Below are positions 8,083 through 17,768 of a stretch of 38,096 nt of DNA, piece after piece. The notes beneath the pieces were generated by a model that worked only from the letters and a program-made list of their open reading frames with translations, did no database searches and was not told where the DNA came from. Source of the stretch: an uncultured Succinatimonas sp. (GTDB taxonomy: Bacteria > Pseudomonadota > Gammaproteobacteria > Enterobacterales > Succinivibrionaceae); the NCBI GenBank assembly GCA_902465145.1, contig CABQMD010000002.1, forward strand, positions 1 through 38,096. The letters run 5' to 3'. How positions within the stretch are numbered: the stretch's first letter is position 1; the number at the start of each line of letters is the position of its first letter. Position numbers and translations under genes: made by a program.

Positions 8083-9465
8083 TCAGAATCGTTTTGCCAG
8101 CAAATCCTTGAATGCTTTTATTTCAACGGCATTTTGCGCAGGAGCGGTACCGCCCTTGATATCGCGTTTGTTCAGGATGTTTTCAATCTGCAAAGGAGCA
8201 TAGACATCGTCGCCTATAACATCCGAGAACTGTTTAAATTCCTCAACGCTCAGCTCTTCCAAAGGTTTCTGCACTGAAATGGCATGCAACACCACTTTGC
8301 CTACTATCGAATGAGCCTCACGGAAGGGTATACCTTTGGAAACTAAATAGTCTGCAAGCTCAGTAGCATTGGAATATCCGCCCTTAGCCGCATCCAAAGC
8401 ACGCTCTTCGTTAAGTTTCAAATCTTCAAAAACCAATGCCGCCATATAAAGACTGTCATGCCAGGTATCGATTGCATCGAAAAGACGCTCTTTGTCTTCC
8501 TGCAAGTCTTTATCGTAGGCAAGCGGCAGAGCCTTGCAAGTTAACAGCATACCGGTCAGAGCTCCCACCACACGGCCGCATTTGCCGCGGATAAGCTCCA
8601 AAGAATCAGGATTCTTTTTCTGCGGCATTAACGATGAACCTGAAGTAACTTTATCCGACAAAGTTACAAAACGGGCCTCACCTGAATTGTAGATGATGAG
8701 ATCTTCTGCAAGACGCGAGAGATGGATCATGGAAATTGATGCGCAGGAGAGCAGTTCCATGACGTGATCTCTGTCGGACACTCCGTCCAGACTGTTGGCG
8801 GTGGCATGTTTGAAACCAAGAGCATGTGCCAATTTTTCACGATCGATCTTATAGGCAGTTCCGGCTAAAGCTGCAGATCCCAAAGGACATGTGGACATGA
8901 GTTCGGCGGCGTTTTGCAAACGCTGATAGTCCCGCTCGAACATCTGAGCATAGGCCAATACCCAATGGCTGAAGGTTACCGGCTGTGCTCGTTGCAGATG
9001 AGTATATCCTGGGAACACCTTACCCTGATAACATTCTGCCGTAGCTACCAATTCACGTTCCAAATGCACGAGTGCTTTGGAGATCCCGTCCACAGCTTTG
9101 CGGCACCAAAGTTTCAAATCCAAAGCCACCTGATCGTTACGGCTGCGGCCGGTATGCAATTTTTTTCCGAGGTTGCCGACTTTCTCGATGAGACGACGTT
9201 CGATATAAGAGTGAATATCCTCGTCTCCTGCGGAGGCTATGGCATGAATGTCGTTTTCTGCTTCTTCATGAAGTTCGGCCAGAGCCTTTTTCAGATCGAT
9301 GCATTCTTGATCGGTAAGCACCCCCGCTTCGTGAATTGCATCTGCCCAACACTCGGAGCCTTCGATATCTTCGAGGGCCATGCGATAGTCAAACTTCAGC
9401 GAGTCATTGTAATTTTTGAATCTCTCGTCAGGACCTTCTGTAAATCTGCCGCCCCATAAAGCCAT
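8083..9465 (-). CDS. argH: Argininosuccinate lyase
   Basis: ArgH splits argininosuccinate into arginine and fumarate, the last step of arginine synthesis. It belongs to the fumarase/aspartase superfamily. The signature [12 protein letters not shown] with the mobile catalytic Ser is present, as are [11 protein letters not shown] and [13 protein letters not shown]. The start is MALWGGRF at 9465 (460 residues): GGAGA lies about ten bases upstream and E. coli ArgH begins alike. An upstream in-frame ATG at 9519 would add 18 unrelated residues. It is 57 bases after bcsZ on the same strand. A TACAAT at 9514-9509 may be its own -10. Separation from argFG by about 12 kb of cellulose genes is unusual. 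Confidence 0.97.
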   Translation of the reverse strand: MALWGGRFTEGPDERFKNYNDSLKFDYRMALEDIEGSECWADAIHEAGVLTDQECIDLKKALAELHEEAENDIHAIASAGDEDIHSYIERRLIEKVGNLGKKLHTGRSRNDQVALDLKLWCRKAVDGISKALVHLERELVATAECYQGKVFPGYTHLQRAQPVTFSHWVLAYAQMFERDYQRLQNAAELMSTCPLGSAALAGTAYKIDREKLAHALGFKHATANSLDGVSDRDHVMELLSCASISMIHLSRLAEDLIIYNSGEARFVTLSDKVTSGSSLMPQKKNPDSLELIRGKCGRVVGALTGMLLTCKALPLAYDKDLQEDKERLFDAIDTWHDSLYMAALVFEDLKLNEERALDAAKGGYSNATELADYLVSKGIPFREAHSIVGKVVLHAISVQKPLEELSVEEFKQFSDVIGDDVYAPLQIENILNKRDIKGGTAPAQNAVEIKAFKDLLAKRF

Positions 9466-9522
9466 GATCTGTTGTCTCCATGCTGAAAAATAGTTAAAAA
9501 TCCCGCTTATTGTACCCAAGTA

Positions 9523-10554
9523 TCAGTGAGTATCGCACCATGCTGCATAACAAAGCATCTTCAAACTGGCATTGAAGTAATCATCACTGTTCTTAATCTC
9601 AGGCTCTTTGTAAAATTTGCCCTCCACCAAATCTCGTACCGCGCGCAACCCGCCTGTCATCGCATATTCGGCACTTTGTCCCGTGACAACGTTTACCCAA
9701 GCCGGGGTATTGTCAGGTGAAAAACGGGCAAAATAATCTTTCCAAGGTTTAAGCTCAGGAGAAGCAGGATCTCCCCAGTAAAGATACAACGGCACTCTGA
9801 TGGCATCGTAACTTGATCGTGCCGGCCATTGCTCTGCAGTAATAATGCTGCCGTCAGGCATGAGTTTTATCCAGTCAGGCGACAAAGGTACCGTAAAATT
9901 CCGATTTAAATTCATCAAACTTTTTGAATCTGAAGCAAGCTCTCCCCACAATTTCATATAAGTGAAAGCACCCAAATCCTTTAAAGCTGGATAAATGTAA
10001 TAAGAAGGATTTAAAAATACCTTGTCGTTATACAAAAATCCGTTTAATCCCGGTAACAGTACTTTAAAACCGCCGAAATTGGTAACAAGCAATGAAGAAA
10101 TGGTTTGAGCCAGCCTTTCACCTTTTTTGGTATAAGCAGGATCCCTCCATTTGGCTCCGGCTCTCATCAAAGCCCAGGCTATAAAAAGATCTCCGTCGGT
10201 AGCGTTATTGTGATCTGCTAGCGGATCTCCGCCGTCACGACGATAAGCCCAGTAAAAAAGACCAGTTTTAGGATCTTGCAAATTGTGTTCGCTCCAGGAC
10301 AAAACCTTATCAAACACTGTTTTGTCACCGTACATAAGAGCGAACATCAATGCATATCCTTGTCCCTCAGAATGCGACATGCCGCTATTGCCGCTGTCTA
10401 TGACCGCACCGTCTGAACTTACAAAACGGGCTTTGTAATCATCCCAAGCTGAAGCCTGAGCAAAAGACGCAAACATAAACACAGCACTCAATGCGGTTAA
10501 ATACAAAATTTTGCGCACCAACGTTTCAAATGCTGCTCCAAACGCGTCAAACAT
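9523..10554 (-). CDS. bcsZ: Periplasmic endo-1,4-beta-glucanase of the cellulose operon (GH8)
   Basis: BcsZ is a family 8 glycoside hydrolase that trims cellulose in the periplasm and is needed for normal polymer export. Residues 15-36 form a signal peptide ending AQASA before WDDYK. The GH8 core includes NSGMSHSEGQGYALMFA with the catalytic acid Glu, then the Asp of ATDGDLFIAWAL, and SYDAIRVPLYLYWG. At 343 residues it is near the usual 350-370. ATG 10554 has only a weak Shine-Dalgarno. A GTG 36 bases inside would give the tidier signal peptide VRKILYLTAL, so the true start may be there. It follows bcsD by seven bases and closes the operon. Confidence 0.92.
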   Translation of the reverse strand: MFDAFGAAFETLVRKILYLTALSAVFMFASFAQASAWDDYKARFVSSDGAVIDSGNSGMSHSEGQGYALMFALMYGDKTVFDKVLSWSEHNLQDPKTGLFYWAYRRDGGDPLADHNNATDGDLFIAWALMRAGAKWRDPAYTKKGERLAQTISSLLVTNFGGFKVLLPGLNGFLYNDKVFLNPSYYIYPALKDLGAFTYMKLWGELASDSKSLMNLNRNFTVPLSPDWIKLMPDGSIITAEQWPARSSYDAIRVPLYLYWGDPASPELKPWKDYFARFSPDNTPAWVNVVTGQSAEYAMTGGLRAVRDLVEGKFYKEPEIKNSDDYFNASLKMLCYAAWCDTH

Positions 10555-10561
10555 AATTTTT

Positions 10562-11008
10562 TTACCTTTTTTTGAAAGAAAACACTGTCGTATCGTCGTT
10601 TTGCGACTCTACTCTGCATCCCAAAGCCGCAGGAGCCCCGCTTTGGTAAAACCACATGTTATACAAACCGCAAAGCAAAGCCGCAAAAAAGCGCTGCCAG
10701 TCTGCAGCAAATTCAGGATCCTCACAGACAGGTCCTTTACGGTGAACTATCCTAAGCGACTGTTCACAGTCCGTAAGTTCACATACTCCTAGTCCCAAAG
10801 ACTTGAGCCTGTCGTTCATCTCAAGATGCAAAGCGCCTAACCTCTCCGGGTGTCCCAAAGGATAATGTTTGGCCAAATCTTCCCCGACGTCATAAAGGAA
10901 GTCGCATACATCCTCTCCTGAAGCATTACGGCTCATCTTCTGAACCATGAGGATCAAAAGTTCAAGCATTCCGCGGCCTTGATTTTCCGACATGAAAAAA
11001 GCGCTCAT
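10562..11008 (-). CDS. bcsD: Cellulose synthase subunit D
   Basis: BcsD forms a periplasmic octameric ring in Komagataeibacter that helps align glucan chains into crystalline ribbons. It marks type I cellulose operons. The 148-residue protein matches that family in order: an N-terminal helical part, LHLEMNDRLKSLGLGVCEL, then the most conserved segment CEQSLRIVHRKGP, and near the end FFAALLCGLYNMWFYQSGAP. There is no signal peptide, as in other BcsD proteins. The start is ATG 11008, overlapping the bcsC stop, with GGAGGG seven bases upstream. Similarity is judged from memory of the acetic-acid bacterial protein and is fairly clear. Confidence 0.85.
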   Translation of the reverse strand: MSAFFMSENQGRGMLELLILMVQKMSRNASGEDVCDFLYDVGEDLAKHYPLGHPERLGALHLEMNDRLKSLGLGVCELTDCEQSLRIVHRKGPVCEDPEFAADWQRFFAALLCGLYNMWFYQSGAPAALGCRVESQNDDTTVFSFKKR

Positions 11009-14000
11009 CAAAGCCCTCCCAATACCGATTTGATATAAATCATTTCGGACATCTCGTTATAGTCACCAAATGTTGAGTAGTTAAGTGCCGCTCCTACCTT
11101 GAGCCAGTCAGTCAGGTAATAGTCATAACTTAAATGGGCACTGCCGCCGACTCCGGACTCGTTACCGTGGGCAAAATGCGAGGATTCTAGGAAGCCCAGC
11201 GATACGAGATCATCAAGATCGCTCTGTAAATCAGGATGTTGCGGGAAATAAGGCTCTTCATTCGTCTCATAAGACTGATAACCTAAGTTTAAAGAAGCGT
11301 TAAATACCGAATTTTCCGTACGTTTTAAGTAGGAGAATGGTATTGAGGCGATGAAATAATTCTGCGGGCTGAAATAACCGCCGTTGCCTAAGGTAAAGTT
11401 ATTTTCGTTATGTTGGAAATTCAGATATGAAAGCGACAATCCTACCGTCATGTCCTCGTACATGGTCGGTTTAAAAGGATGCACGTATACGGCAGCATCA
11501 GCGCCGACGCTGTTATTCGAACGTACATTTTCTCCCAAGTAGCGATAGAAAGAGCCGCTTAAAGTACTTCCCAAATAACCGTTATCGTAAGAATAAGTCA
11601 GACTGCCGCCGTTTTTGGTAACTCCGCCCCAGTATTTTCCCGAATACTCGTCGGTATAACCGTAATAGCTCAAAATCGAATCTTTCACGGCACGACGTTC
11701 TGCCGTAATATTCAGCGAGCTGTTGCGGGTTAAATCAAAAGTATAGGATGCACCGCCTATCACGGTAGTGCTGTCTTTACCTACCGGACTTGCTCCCAAA
11801 TCGAACCTGTAATTATCGTTGCTTAAAGCTATGTCAAAGCCGACCCCGGTGGTACGTGCAGGTTTGGCCGTGTACATGCCCGTTGAAATATGTTCTAAGG
11901 CATTTACAGCCGCCATTACCTGTTTGACATCACTAAAACGACCGAAATAATTAATAAGATTTGCTCTTCCCTGTGCCGAAATAAGCGCAAAATCAGCACC
12001 GTTTAGAGAAGTGTTCAACAAAGTTTGCAAATCATTGGGATCCAAAGCATTAAGCCAAGCATTGTTAGTTTTATAGTTTTCCCATTCGGTTTGATTCATG
12101 CCTTTGTAAGCATTTTGCAACGCCTGAACTCTGGTAACCATATTGGTAACGCCGACGCTCAGTGCCTGAGAGCCGAAACGACTGGCGCTGTCATAGGCAA
12201 CATCCCCAGAATGCATGCTCACAGGATCAGCCGTTACGGAAAGTTTGGCTCCGCCTAATACAGGAGTACTTACGGTATGAGGAACTTCCACCACCGATAC
12301 CTTGCTAAAGCCTTCCTCGCCGTCTTTTTGTCTGGCCTCCAAAGCAACGTTCATAGTTGTAGCAACTTTATCTTCAAGATCGCGCAACATAAAGTTCACC
12401 GAATTTAAAGTTTCGGCACGATCGGCTGCACTTAAAGACGATGCTACATAGTTAGCTCCGCCGTTATTCTGAAAGTCCCAAGGTGAAGCTTTGGTTCCCT
12501 GCGGATCCTGCACTTCCCACGGCAAAGCTTTGATAGCCTGAGCTTTGGAAGGAGCAGCACCGCGATTATGGAAAGGATTGCCCGGCATATGAGCAATTTC
12601 CTGTGCAGTATATCCGTCTTGTCCTATTGGCAGAGGTTTTGGATCATCATAACGACCGTCCAAAAGGCCCCGCGCACGCTTTAATTTGATTATGGCTTCT
12701 TTGTATTCATGATTTTTAGCATCGATACGGGCCAAAAGGGTCAAAATACGCGGATCGTCGGTATTGCGCAGTCTCTGCCCCAGATCGGCAGCGCCACGAT
12801 AATCCTCACGCCCCAAAGCAGCGTTCATCGCTCCTTCAACAGCCTGCTGATCCTCAGGGGAAACGGCCAGCACACGACTGTAAAGAGAAGCCGCCTCATC
12901 GTACATCCCGTTGTCCTGATAGAGTCTGGCCATAGCCATCTGCAGATCAGGATCATCTGGATATTTCTGAATAAGCGGGAACAGCAGATCATAAGCATCT
13001 GCCGAGCGGTTGCTCTCTCGCAAAGCGTCAGCCTGGCGTATGCTCTCACCGTTTTTGAGTCTGTCAATTTCTTCACCTGACGAATTGGCAATCACCCTTT
13101 GGTTTTCAGTCAACGCTCTGGCTTTTTCGTAATTTCCGGTACCGTTATATACGGAAATGATATCAGCAAGATCAGCCAAACCTTCGTTACCGGAAGCAGG
13201 TCGCGACATGGCCAAATTTGCCAGATCCAAAGCCCTGTCCTTATCCCCCGCGCGCAGGTAAAGATAAGCAAGATGCCCAAGCTGCCTCTTTTGCAACGAT
13301 GAAGTCTTAAATCCTGAACTTCTTAAGGTATTTAATGCCGCCGCATTATTTCCTGAAGCTATATAACTTTCCACATCGGAAAAAAGCAGATCGGTTTTAA
13401 GCGTAGCTCGCATTTCCCTTACTTTGGGAGATGCTGATTTTATGCGGTTTAAAGATGCCTGTGCCTGTTCATATTCTTTAAATTCCATCTGCAGTGAAGC
13501 TGCGGCAAACAAATCCTCATCACTGGCATTTGCCCGGTTAAGATAATTAAGCTCCGAATATGCCCCTGCCAAATCACCGCTTTGTTGCTCTGCCAAAGCC
13601 AAATCATAGTGTAACCAGGTTGCAGACGGGTGCGAGCGCAACTGCGTACGCAAGTAATCCAAAGCCTGAGCATTACCCCGACCGTCTTTTAGACTTTCTG
13701 CATGAGATCTGATCCCGGGAATGGGATCTACGTACACATGTACTCTGGAACTGTCACGGATCTTTTCTGCCAAAGTACGATCCATATTGGACAAAAGCGC
13801 CGTAGCTTCTGCATTTTTTCCGCCTTCCTTTAAAACGTAGTACAGCAACTCCTGTACTCCGACATTGGAAGGATCCGCACTTTGCGCCGTTCTCAATGCT
13901 TCTTCGGCTTCAGGATAACGCTTGTTTTTTCTGGCAAGTTCTGCCTTAAAGATCAAAGCATCCGCATCATAAGGACTGTCTTTTAACAGATCGTTTAACT

Positions 14001-15309
14001 GCGACAAAGCGACCTGATCTCTTCCGTTCTCGGCATTGAAACGTGCCTGACACAACAACGCATCATGCTTAAGTTTCGGAGCCTTGCTCCCGCCTGATGC
14101 TGCCGCCTGATTAAGGTATTCTGCAGCCTGAAGATAATTCTTAAGCTCCATATACAGATAACCAACGGCTTCAAGAGCATTCTGATTGCGCGGATCTTTG
14201 CTCAGAATACGTTTGAAATCATTGATGGCGTCTTCTTTGTCGGTTTTGCTCTTGTCAAAAGCTTCTTTGGAAAGATTTCCCAAAGTCACCTCGTCATAAT
14301 GCCGCGCGACTTCCGTATCGCCGCGATGACGACTTAAATAATTTTGGTAATACTTATGATCATTCTCCGAAGGAGAAAACCACATCAAAGCCTGCTTTAA
14401 GGCAAGATCAGCTTCCTTGTATTTCGGGGCGTAGTAATCCAGCAGTTCTATACCCTGACGTATAGTACTTTGACGATAACTTAAGATCTTTCCCAAAGTG
14501 ATCTGCGCATTGACATCATGCGGATTCTGCCTGATATAAGCAGTAACCCCGTTTTTGGCGCGATCATAATAATTAGGATCTCCCGACATTGTCAGGTAAT
14601 ACTCCGACACCAATGCCTTAGGCGGTACCGCACCCGGAAACAGCTTCTGATATTCGCGCAATGCACCTGCTATGTTCCCAGAAGATGACAGCGCACGCGC
14701 ATGGCTTAAAAGCTCTCCTGAAAGATCAGACATGCCGCGGTGATTATCCAACTGCTGCAAATAATCACTGTTAGGAGCCAAACGTGCCAAGCGATCTCTG
14801 TAGATATTTCCGGTTTCTTCGTCCTTATTCTCATAAGACCACAGAGACATCAAAAACAAAGCTTCTTCATGATGAGGATCAGCCATAAGCAGGCGATTTA
14901 AAGTCTGCATAGCTTTGTTGTGCAGTTTTTTATCGTGCCAGAAGTAAGCCTGTTTCAACAGCGTAGCCGTAAGTGATGTCGTGTTGTTCTGAACATTATC
15001 AGGGTTTTCAACAGTCTGTGCAGGTTCAGTCATCTTATCGGCAAAAGAAGACCGCACTTCGTTTTGGTCTGAGGCTTCCTCCGCTTTTGTCTGAACTTGC
15101 TTATTTTCGGGTACAACCGCATCTGCTTTTTGTACTTGATTTTGTGTTTCCGATGCCGTTTCATTTTGAGGCTGGCTCATTGCCATTCTTGCAGCCTGTA
15201 ACTGCCTTTGATCGTCCTCATAGGAAGCTTGCGCTCCGTGACAGCACAGTGCAACAGCCAGGGCCAAAACGGTTTTTTCAAATCCTATCATCGAATATTT
15301 CTTAGACAT
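11008..15309 (-). CDS. bcsC: Cellulose synthase outer-membrane export subunit BcsC
   Basis: BcsC threads cellulose through the periplasm and outer membrane. The 1433-residue protein has an N-terminal signal peptide ending CCHGAQAS. A Gln/Glu/Asn-rich, probably disordered stretch follows to about residue 100. Then comes a long superhelix of tetratricopeptide repeats to about residue 890, recognisable by repeated A-x-x-x-Y/A-L/P patterns such as DPRNQNALEAVGYLYMELKN. After a linker, a beta-barrel of the BCSC_C type fills roughly the last 330 residues (alternating aromatic and polar strands, e.g. GGSLTYSYDNGYLGSTLSGS). The start MSKKY at 15309 is chosen because GAGG lies six bases upstream. MRSN, four codons earlier, overlaps the bcsB stop. 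It overlaps bcsD as well. Confidence 0.95.
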   Translation of the reverse strand: MSKKYSMIGFEKTVLALAVALCCHGAQASYEDDQRQLQAARMAMSQPQNETASETQNQVQKADAVVPENKQVQTKAEEASDQNEVRSSFADKMTEPAQTVENPDNVQNNTTSLTATLLKQAYFWHDKKLHNKAMQTLNRLLMADPHHEEALFLMSLWSYENKDEETGNIYRDRLARLAPNSDYLQQLDNHRGMSDLSGELLSHARALSSSGNIAGALREYQKLFPGAVPPKALVSEYYLTMSGDPNYYDRAKNGVTAYIRQNPHDVNAQITLGKILSYRQSTIRQGIELLDYYAPKYKEADLALKQALMWFSPSENDHKYYQNYLSRHRGDTEVARHYDEVTLGNLSKEAFDKSKTDKEDAINDFKRILSKDPRNQNALEAVGYLYMELKNYLQAAEYLNQAAASGGSKAPKLKHDALLCQARFNAENGRDQVALSQLNDLLKDSPYDADALIFKAELARKNKRYPEAEEALRTAQSADPSNVGVQELLYYVLKEGGKNAEATALLSNMDRTLAEKIRDSSRVHVYVDPIPGIRSHAESLKDGRGNAQALDYLRTQLRSHPSATWLHYDLALAEQQSGDLAGAYSELNYLNRANASDEDLFAAASLQMEFKEYEQAQASLNRIKSASPKVREMRATLKTDLLFSDVESYIASGNNAAALNTLRSSGFKTSSLQKRQLGHLAYLYLRAGDKDRALDLANLAMSRPASGNEGLADLADIISVYNGTGNYEKARALTENQRVIANSSGEEIDRLKNGESIRQADALRESNRSADAYDLLFPLIQKYPDDPDLQMAMARLYQDNGMYDEAASLYSRVLAVSPEDQQAVEGAMNAALGREDYRGAADLGQRLRNTDDPRILTLLARIDAKNHEYKEAIIKLKRARGLLDGRYDDPKPLPIGQDGYTAQEIAHMPGNPFHNRGAAPSKAQAIKALPWEVQDPQGTKASPWDFQNNGGANYVASSLSAADRAETLNSVNFMLRDLEDKVATTMNVALEARQKDGEEGFSKVSVVEVPHTVSTPVLGGAKLSVTADPVSMHSGDVAYDSASRFGSQALSVGVTNMVTRVQALQNAYKGMNQTEWENYKTNNAWLNALDPNDLQTLLNTSLNGADFALISAQGRANLINYFGRFSDVKQVMAAVNALEHISTGMYTAKPARTTGVGFDIALSNDNYRFDLGASPVGKDSTTVIGGASYTFDLTRNSSLNITAERRAVKDSILSYYGYTDEYSGKYWGGVTKNGGSLTYSYDNGYLGSTLSGSFYRYLGENVRSNNSVGADAAVYVHPFKPTMYEDMTVGLSLSYLNFQHNENNFTLGNGGYFSPQNYFIASIPFSYLKRTENSVFNASLNLGYQSYETNEEPYFPQHPDLQSDLDDLVSLGFLESSHFAHGNESGVGGSAHLSYDYYLTDWLKVGAALNYSTFGDYNEMSEMIYIKSVLGGL

Positions 15310-15317
15310 GTTTGACC

Positions 15318-17768
15318 TCATTTACCCGCTGCGACCATAAGACGTTTTTGTGCACGTTTACGCAGACACCTTGATGCGACTATCGAAAACATAACCAATA
15401 CAAAGAATCCGACCACACAAAACCATACAGCATGTTTACCGGCAAAGAACAATACTTTAAAAGCAGTACTTACCTCGCCTTGATAGATATAGTCACCCAC
15501 ACTGTAACTCATGACCTTGTCCTGTCCTGAAATCACGCTGAGATCTCCTGTCACGCTCTTATTAATTTCGCGATTATCAAGATCGTCTCCCAAACGGGAC
15601 AATTCGTCATCTGAGGTGGCCGTAACCACAACTGCAACGTTTTCCCTGTCAAAAGGGGAAATAAGCGATAAGAATCCCCGCCATGCGGAATTGGTACGCA
15701 CGTACCGGTTGGCATCGGCATTTTCAGAACGGAAATCTCCGGTTAAAAAACGCTCCAGACTCGACATCAATCCGCCCTTTAAGGAGAACATTCCGTACTC
15801 AATAATGTTGAGATCTCCGCTGTTAAGTTCAAAAGACGAACCTTCCAACAACTTCTGTAAATATTCGCGATGTTTCAAAGTAGCCACCGCCAAAAGATCG
15901 AGCCCCTTAAAAGCTTCTTGGTTTTCATTCAGGATCTGCGATCCTAAATACACCTTATCGGCACTTACCATAGTTCCGGTGGCATTACCGCTTCTTGCCA
16001 TCAAATTAAAAAGCGTATCAAGTTCCGACACCGAGGCATGATCAGGGAGCAACACGGCCGTATGAGAAAAATCTGCATAACGGGTGAAAGGGAAAGACGC
16101 TCCTACGAAAAAGGCCAAATTCGGCATGCGCGCAAAATGTACCGAATTGGAAAGATCGATGTAACTTTTCTCGTCAATTACGCTTTTGATGTTGGTATCG
16201 CGCATCACATCACAGGCTGTGCCGCGCTTAAGTCTCGTATCAAAGAAGAAGCGCAGTTCGTTGTCACCGTATACATATGTAGGTTGCAAAGGTATATGTC
16301 TTTCATTTTCGCGTCCGTTGCCTCCGCAAAGACGCCAAAGATTTTCCAACAACCCCTTCTTATTCACCGGAAGTTTGTCCAGATAATTTCCGGAAATGCT
16401 CACGTCAAGACCGGAGGCTTCTTCGTCGAGGTAATCAGGAGGAAATTCATAGGATATGAAAAGATCGCTGGGGCTTCCGTAAATCTGATAAAGATCGGGT
16501 GCAGAGCGGAATGCTATATCCAAGGGAGCATGAAAAAAACCGCGAGTAAGCAAACTCTGATCTTTACGCAACAATTCATGTAAATATACTTTTCTATTAG
16601 CACTTATCCAGTAAGGAGCATCATAAGGTTGATGTATTTCCTTAGGATAAGCCTTGATAGGAAGGAAGTTAGTTTCCACATTCTTCTCAGCTTCGGTAAG
16701 CGTCAGGATCGCATTGACGAAATCTTCATCTGAAGAAGCCACTACATAAACATTTTTATAAGGTTTATAGAAAGGATTGTCTTTCATATAAACACCGGCT
16801 TTATCAGGGAGCTCAATGCCTGCAACTGTCTGTTTAGGATGACCGAATATTATTGAATTACCCACAGGCAGGGTATCAAGTGAAGTATTAAATCCTACGC
16901 CGCGGTATTCAGCTTTTATTCCGAAATAGGATGCCAGCATCGCTGCTCCGTGCACTATTTCGGGAGTCAGAAGCTCTGGCAAAACAAAATTTACCGTGGT
17001 CTTGTCATTTTCATAACTGTCCAAAAACGGCAGAGGGAAAACCGAAAGATTGGGATCAAGCGACAGTATGTAACCGTCTATATCCAGATGGCTTTTGGGA
17101 TCCACCGTAATAAGATATTTATCACTGTAGTCTATTAGACAACTGAATTCCTTATCATCCACTACTTGAAAAACCAGAGAATTATCTTCAGACAGATATT
17201 CGGTAGGAACAGTAAGTTCATAGCTTGTAAGTTCCTTTGAAGTCAGCGGTATGGTTCCCAATTCCTGTTCGTTAAGCTTTACCTTTAGATGAGGATGCCG
17301 TTCTGCCATGGCTTCAGTCTGCTGCACATAAATTTCAAGTCTTGCCGAACTTACCATTTTATCGATGGGCAGGGTAAAGCCGATATTACTCTCATCCTGT
17401 CCTGCAGCCATTTTTACGCCGTCACGAAAACCCAACTTATCAAAGGTATAAGAAGAAGAATAAACATTGAGGCTGTCGTCATGACTGTTTAAATTGCTTA
17501 AGATCTCATCGTCTTTGTCAGGCGCATTCGTCTCTTTTTGAACAGCTGTTTGACCGTCGTCAAGCGGTCTTGATTGCAACAGGATCTCTTCTATCACCTT
17601 CGGCAAGTGCGGAGTTGCATTTTGTGCATCAGGATCCGTTCCTTTGGACATATTGTTATGCAGATTTCTGTAATCAAAATCCTCGGCAAAAACACTGAAA
17701 GTCAAACAACTCAGAACCAGACTCAAAAGAGCTTTATTAACAAAAGCCCCAAAAAAGCGATTAAGCAT
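15318..17768 (-). CDS. bcsB: Cellulose synthase periplasmic subunit BcsB
   Basis: BcsB is the membrane-anchored periplasmic partner of BcsA; it guides the nascent glucan and its C-terminal helix is needed for catalysis. The 816-residue protein has a signal peptide (KALLSLVLSCLTFSVFA). Two carbohydrate-binding and flavodoxin-like repeats follow, with patterns such as IGFTLPIDKMVSSARLEIYV and GNSIIFGHPKQ. A C-terminal transmembrane helix, AVWFCVVGFFVLVMFSIVAS, precedes a basic tail. The chosen start, MLNRFF at 17768, overlaps the last eight bases of bcsA and has AGGAGAAAGCC just before it. A longer frame open to 17831 lies inside bcsA and is not used. A stop-start overlap joins it to bcsC. Confidence 0.95.
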   Translation of the reverse strand: MLNRFFGAFVNKALLSLVLSCLTFSVFAEDFDYRNLHNNMSKGTDPDAQNATPHLPKVIEEILLQSRPLDDGQTAVQKETNAPDKDDEILSNLNSHDDSLNVYSSSYTFDKLGFRDGVKMAAGQDESNIGFTLPIDKMVSSARLEIYVQQTEAMAERHPHLKVKLNEQELGTIPLTSKELTSYELTVPTEYLSEDNSLVFQVVDDKEFSCLIDYSDKYLITVDPKSHLDIDGYILSLDPNLSVFPLPFLDSYENDKTTVNFVLPELLTPEIVHGAAMLASYFGIKAEYRGVGFNTSLDTLPVGNSIIFGHPKQTVAGIELPDKAGVYMKDNPFYKPYKNVYVVASSDEDFVNAILTLTEAEKNVETNFLPIKAYPKEIHQPYDAPYWISANRKVYLHELLRKDQSLLTRGFFHAPLDIAFRSAPDLYQIYGSPSDLFISYEFPPDYLDEEASGLDVSISGNYLDKLPVNKKGLLENLWRLCGGNGRENERHIPLQPTYVYGDNELRFFFDTRLKRGTACDVMRDTNIKSVIDEKSYIDLSNSVHFARMPNLAFFVGASFPFTRYADFSHTAVLLPDHASVSELDTLFNLMARSGNATGTMVSADKVYLGSQILNENQEAFKGLDLLAVATLKHREYLQKLLEGSSFELNSGDLNIIEYGMFSLKGGLMSSLERFLTGDFRSENADANRYVRTNSAWRGFLSLISPFDRENVAVVVTATSDDELSRLGDDLDNREINKSVTGDLSVISGQDKVMSYSVGDYIYQGEVSTAFKVLFFAGKHAVWFCVVGFFVLVMFSIVASRCLRKRAQKRLMVAAGK

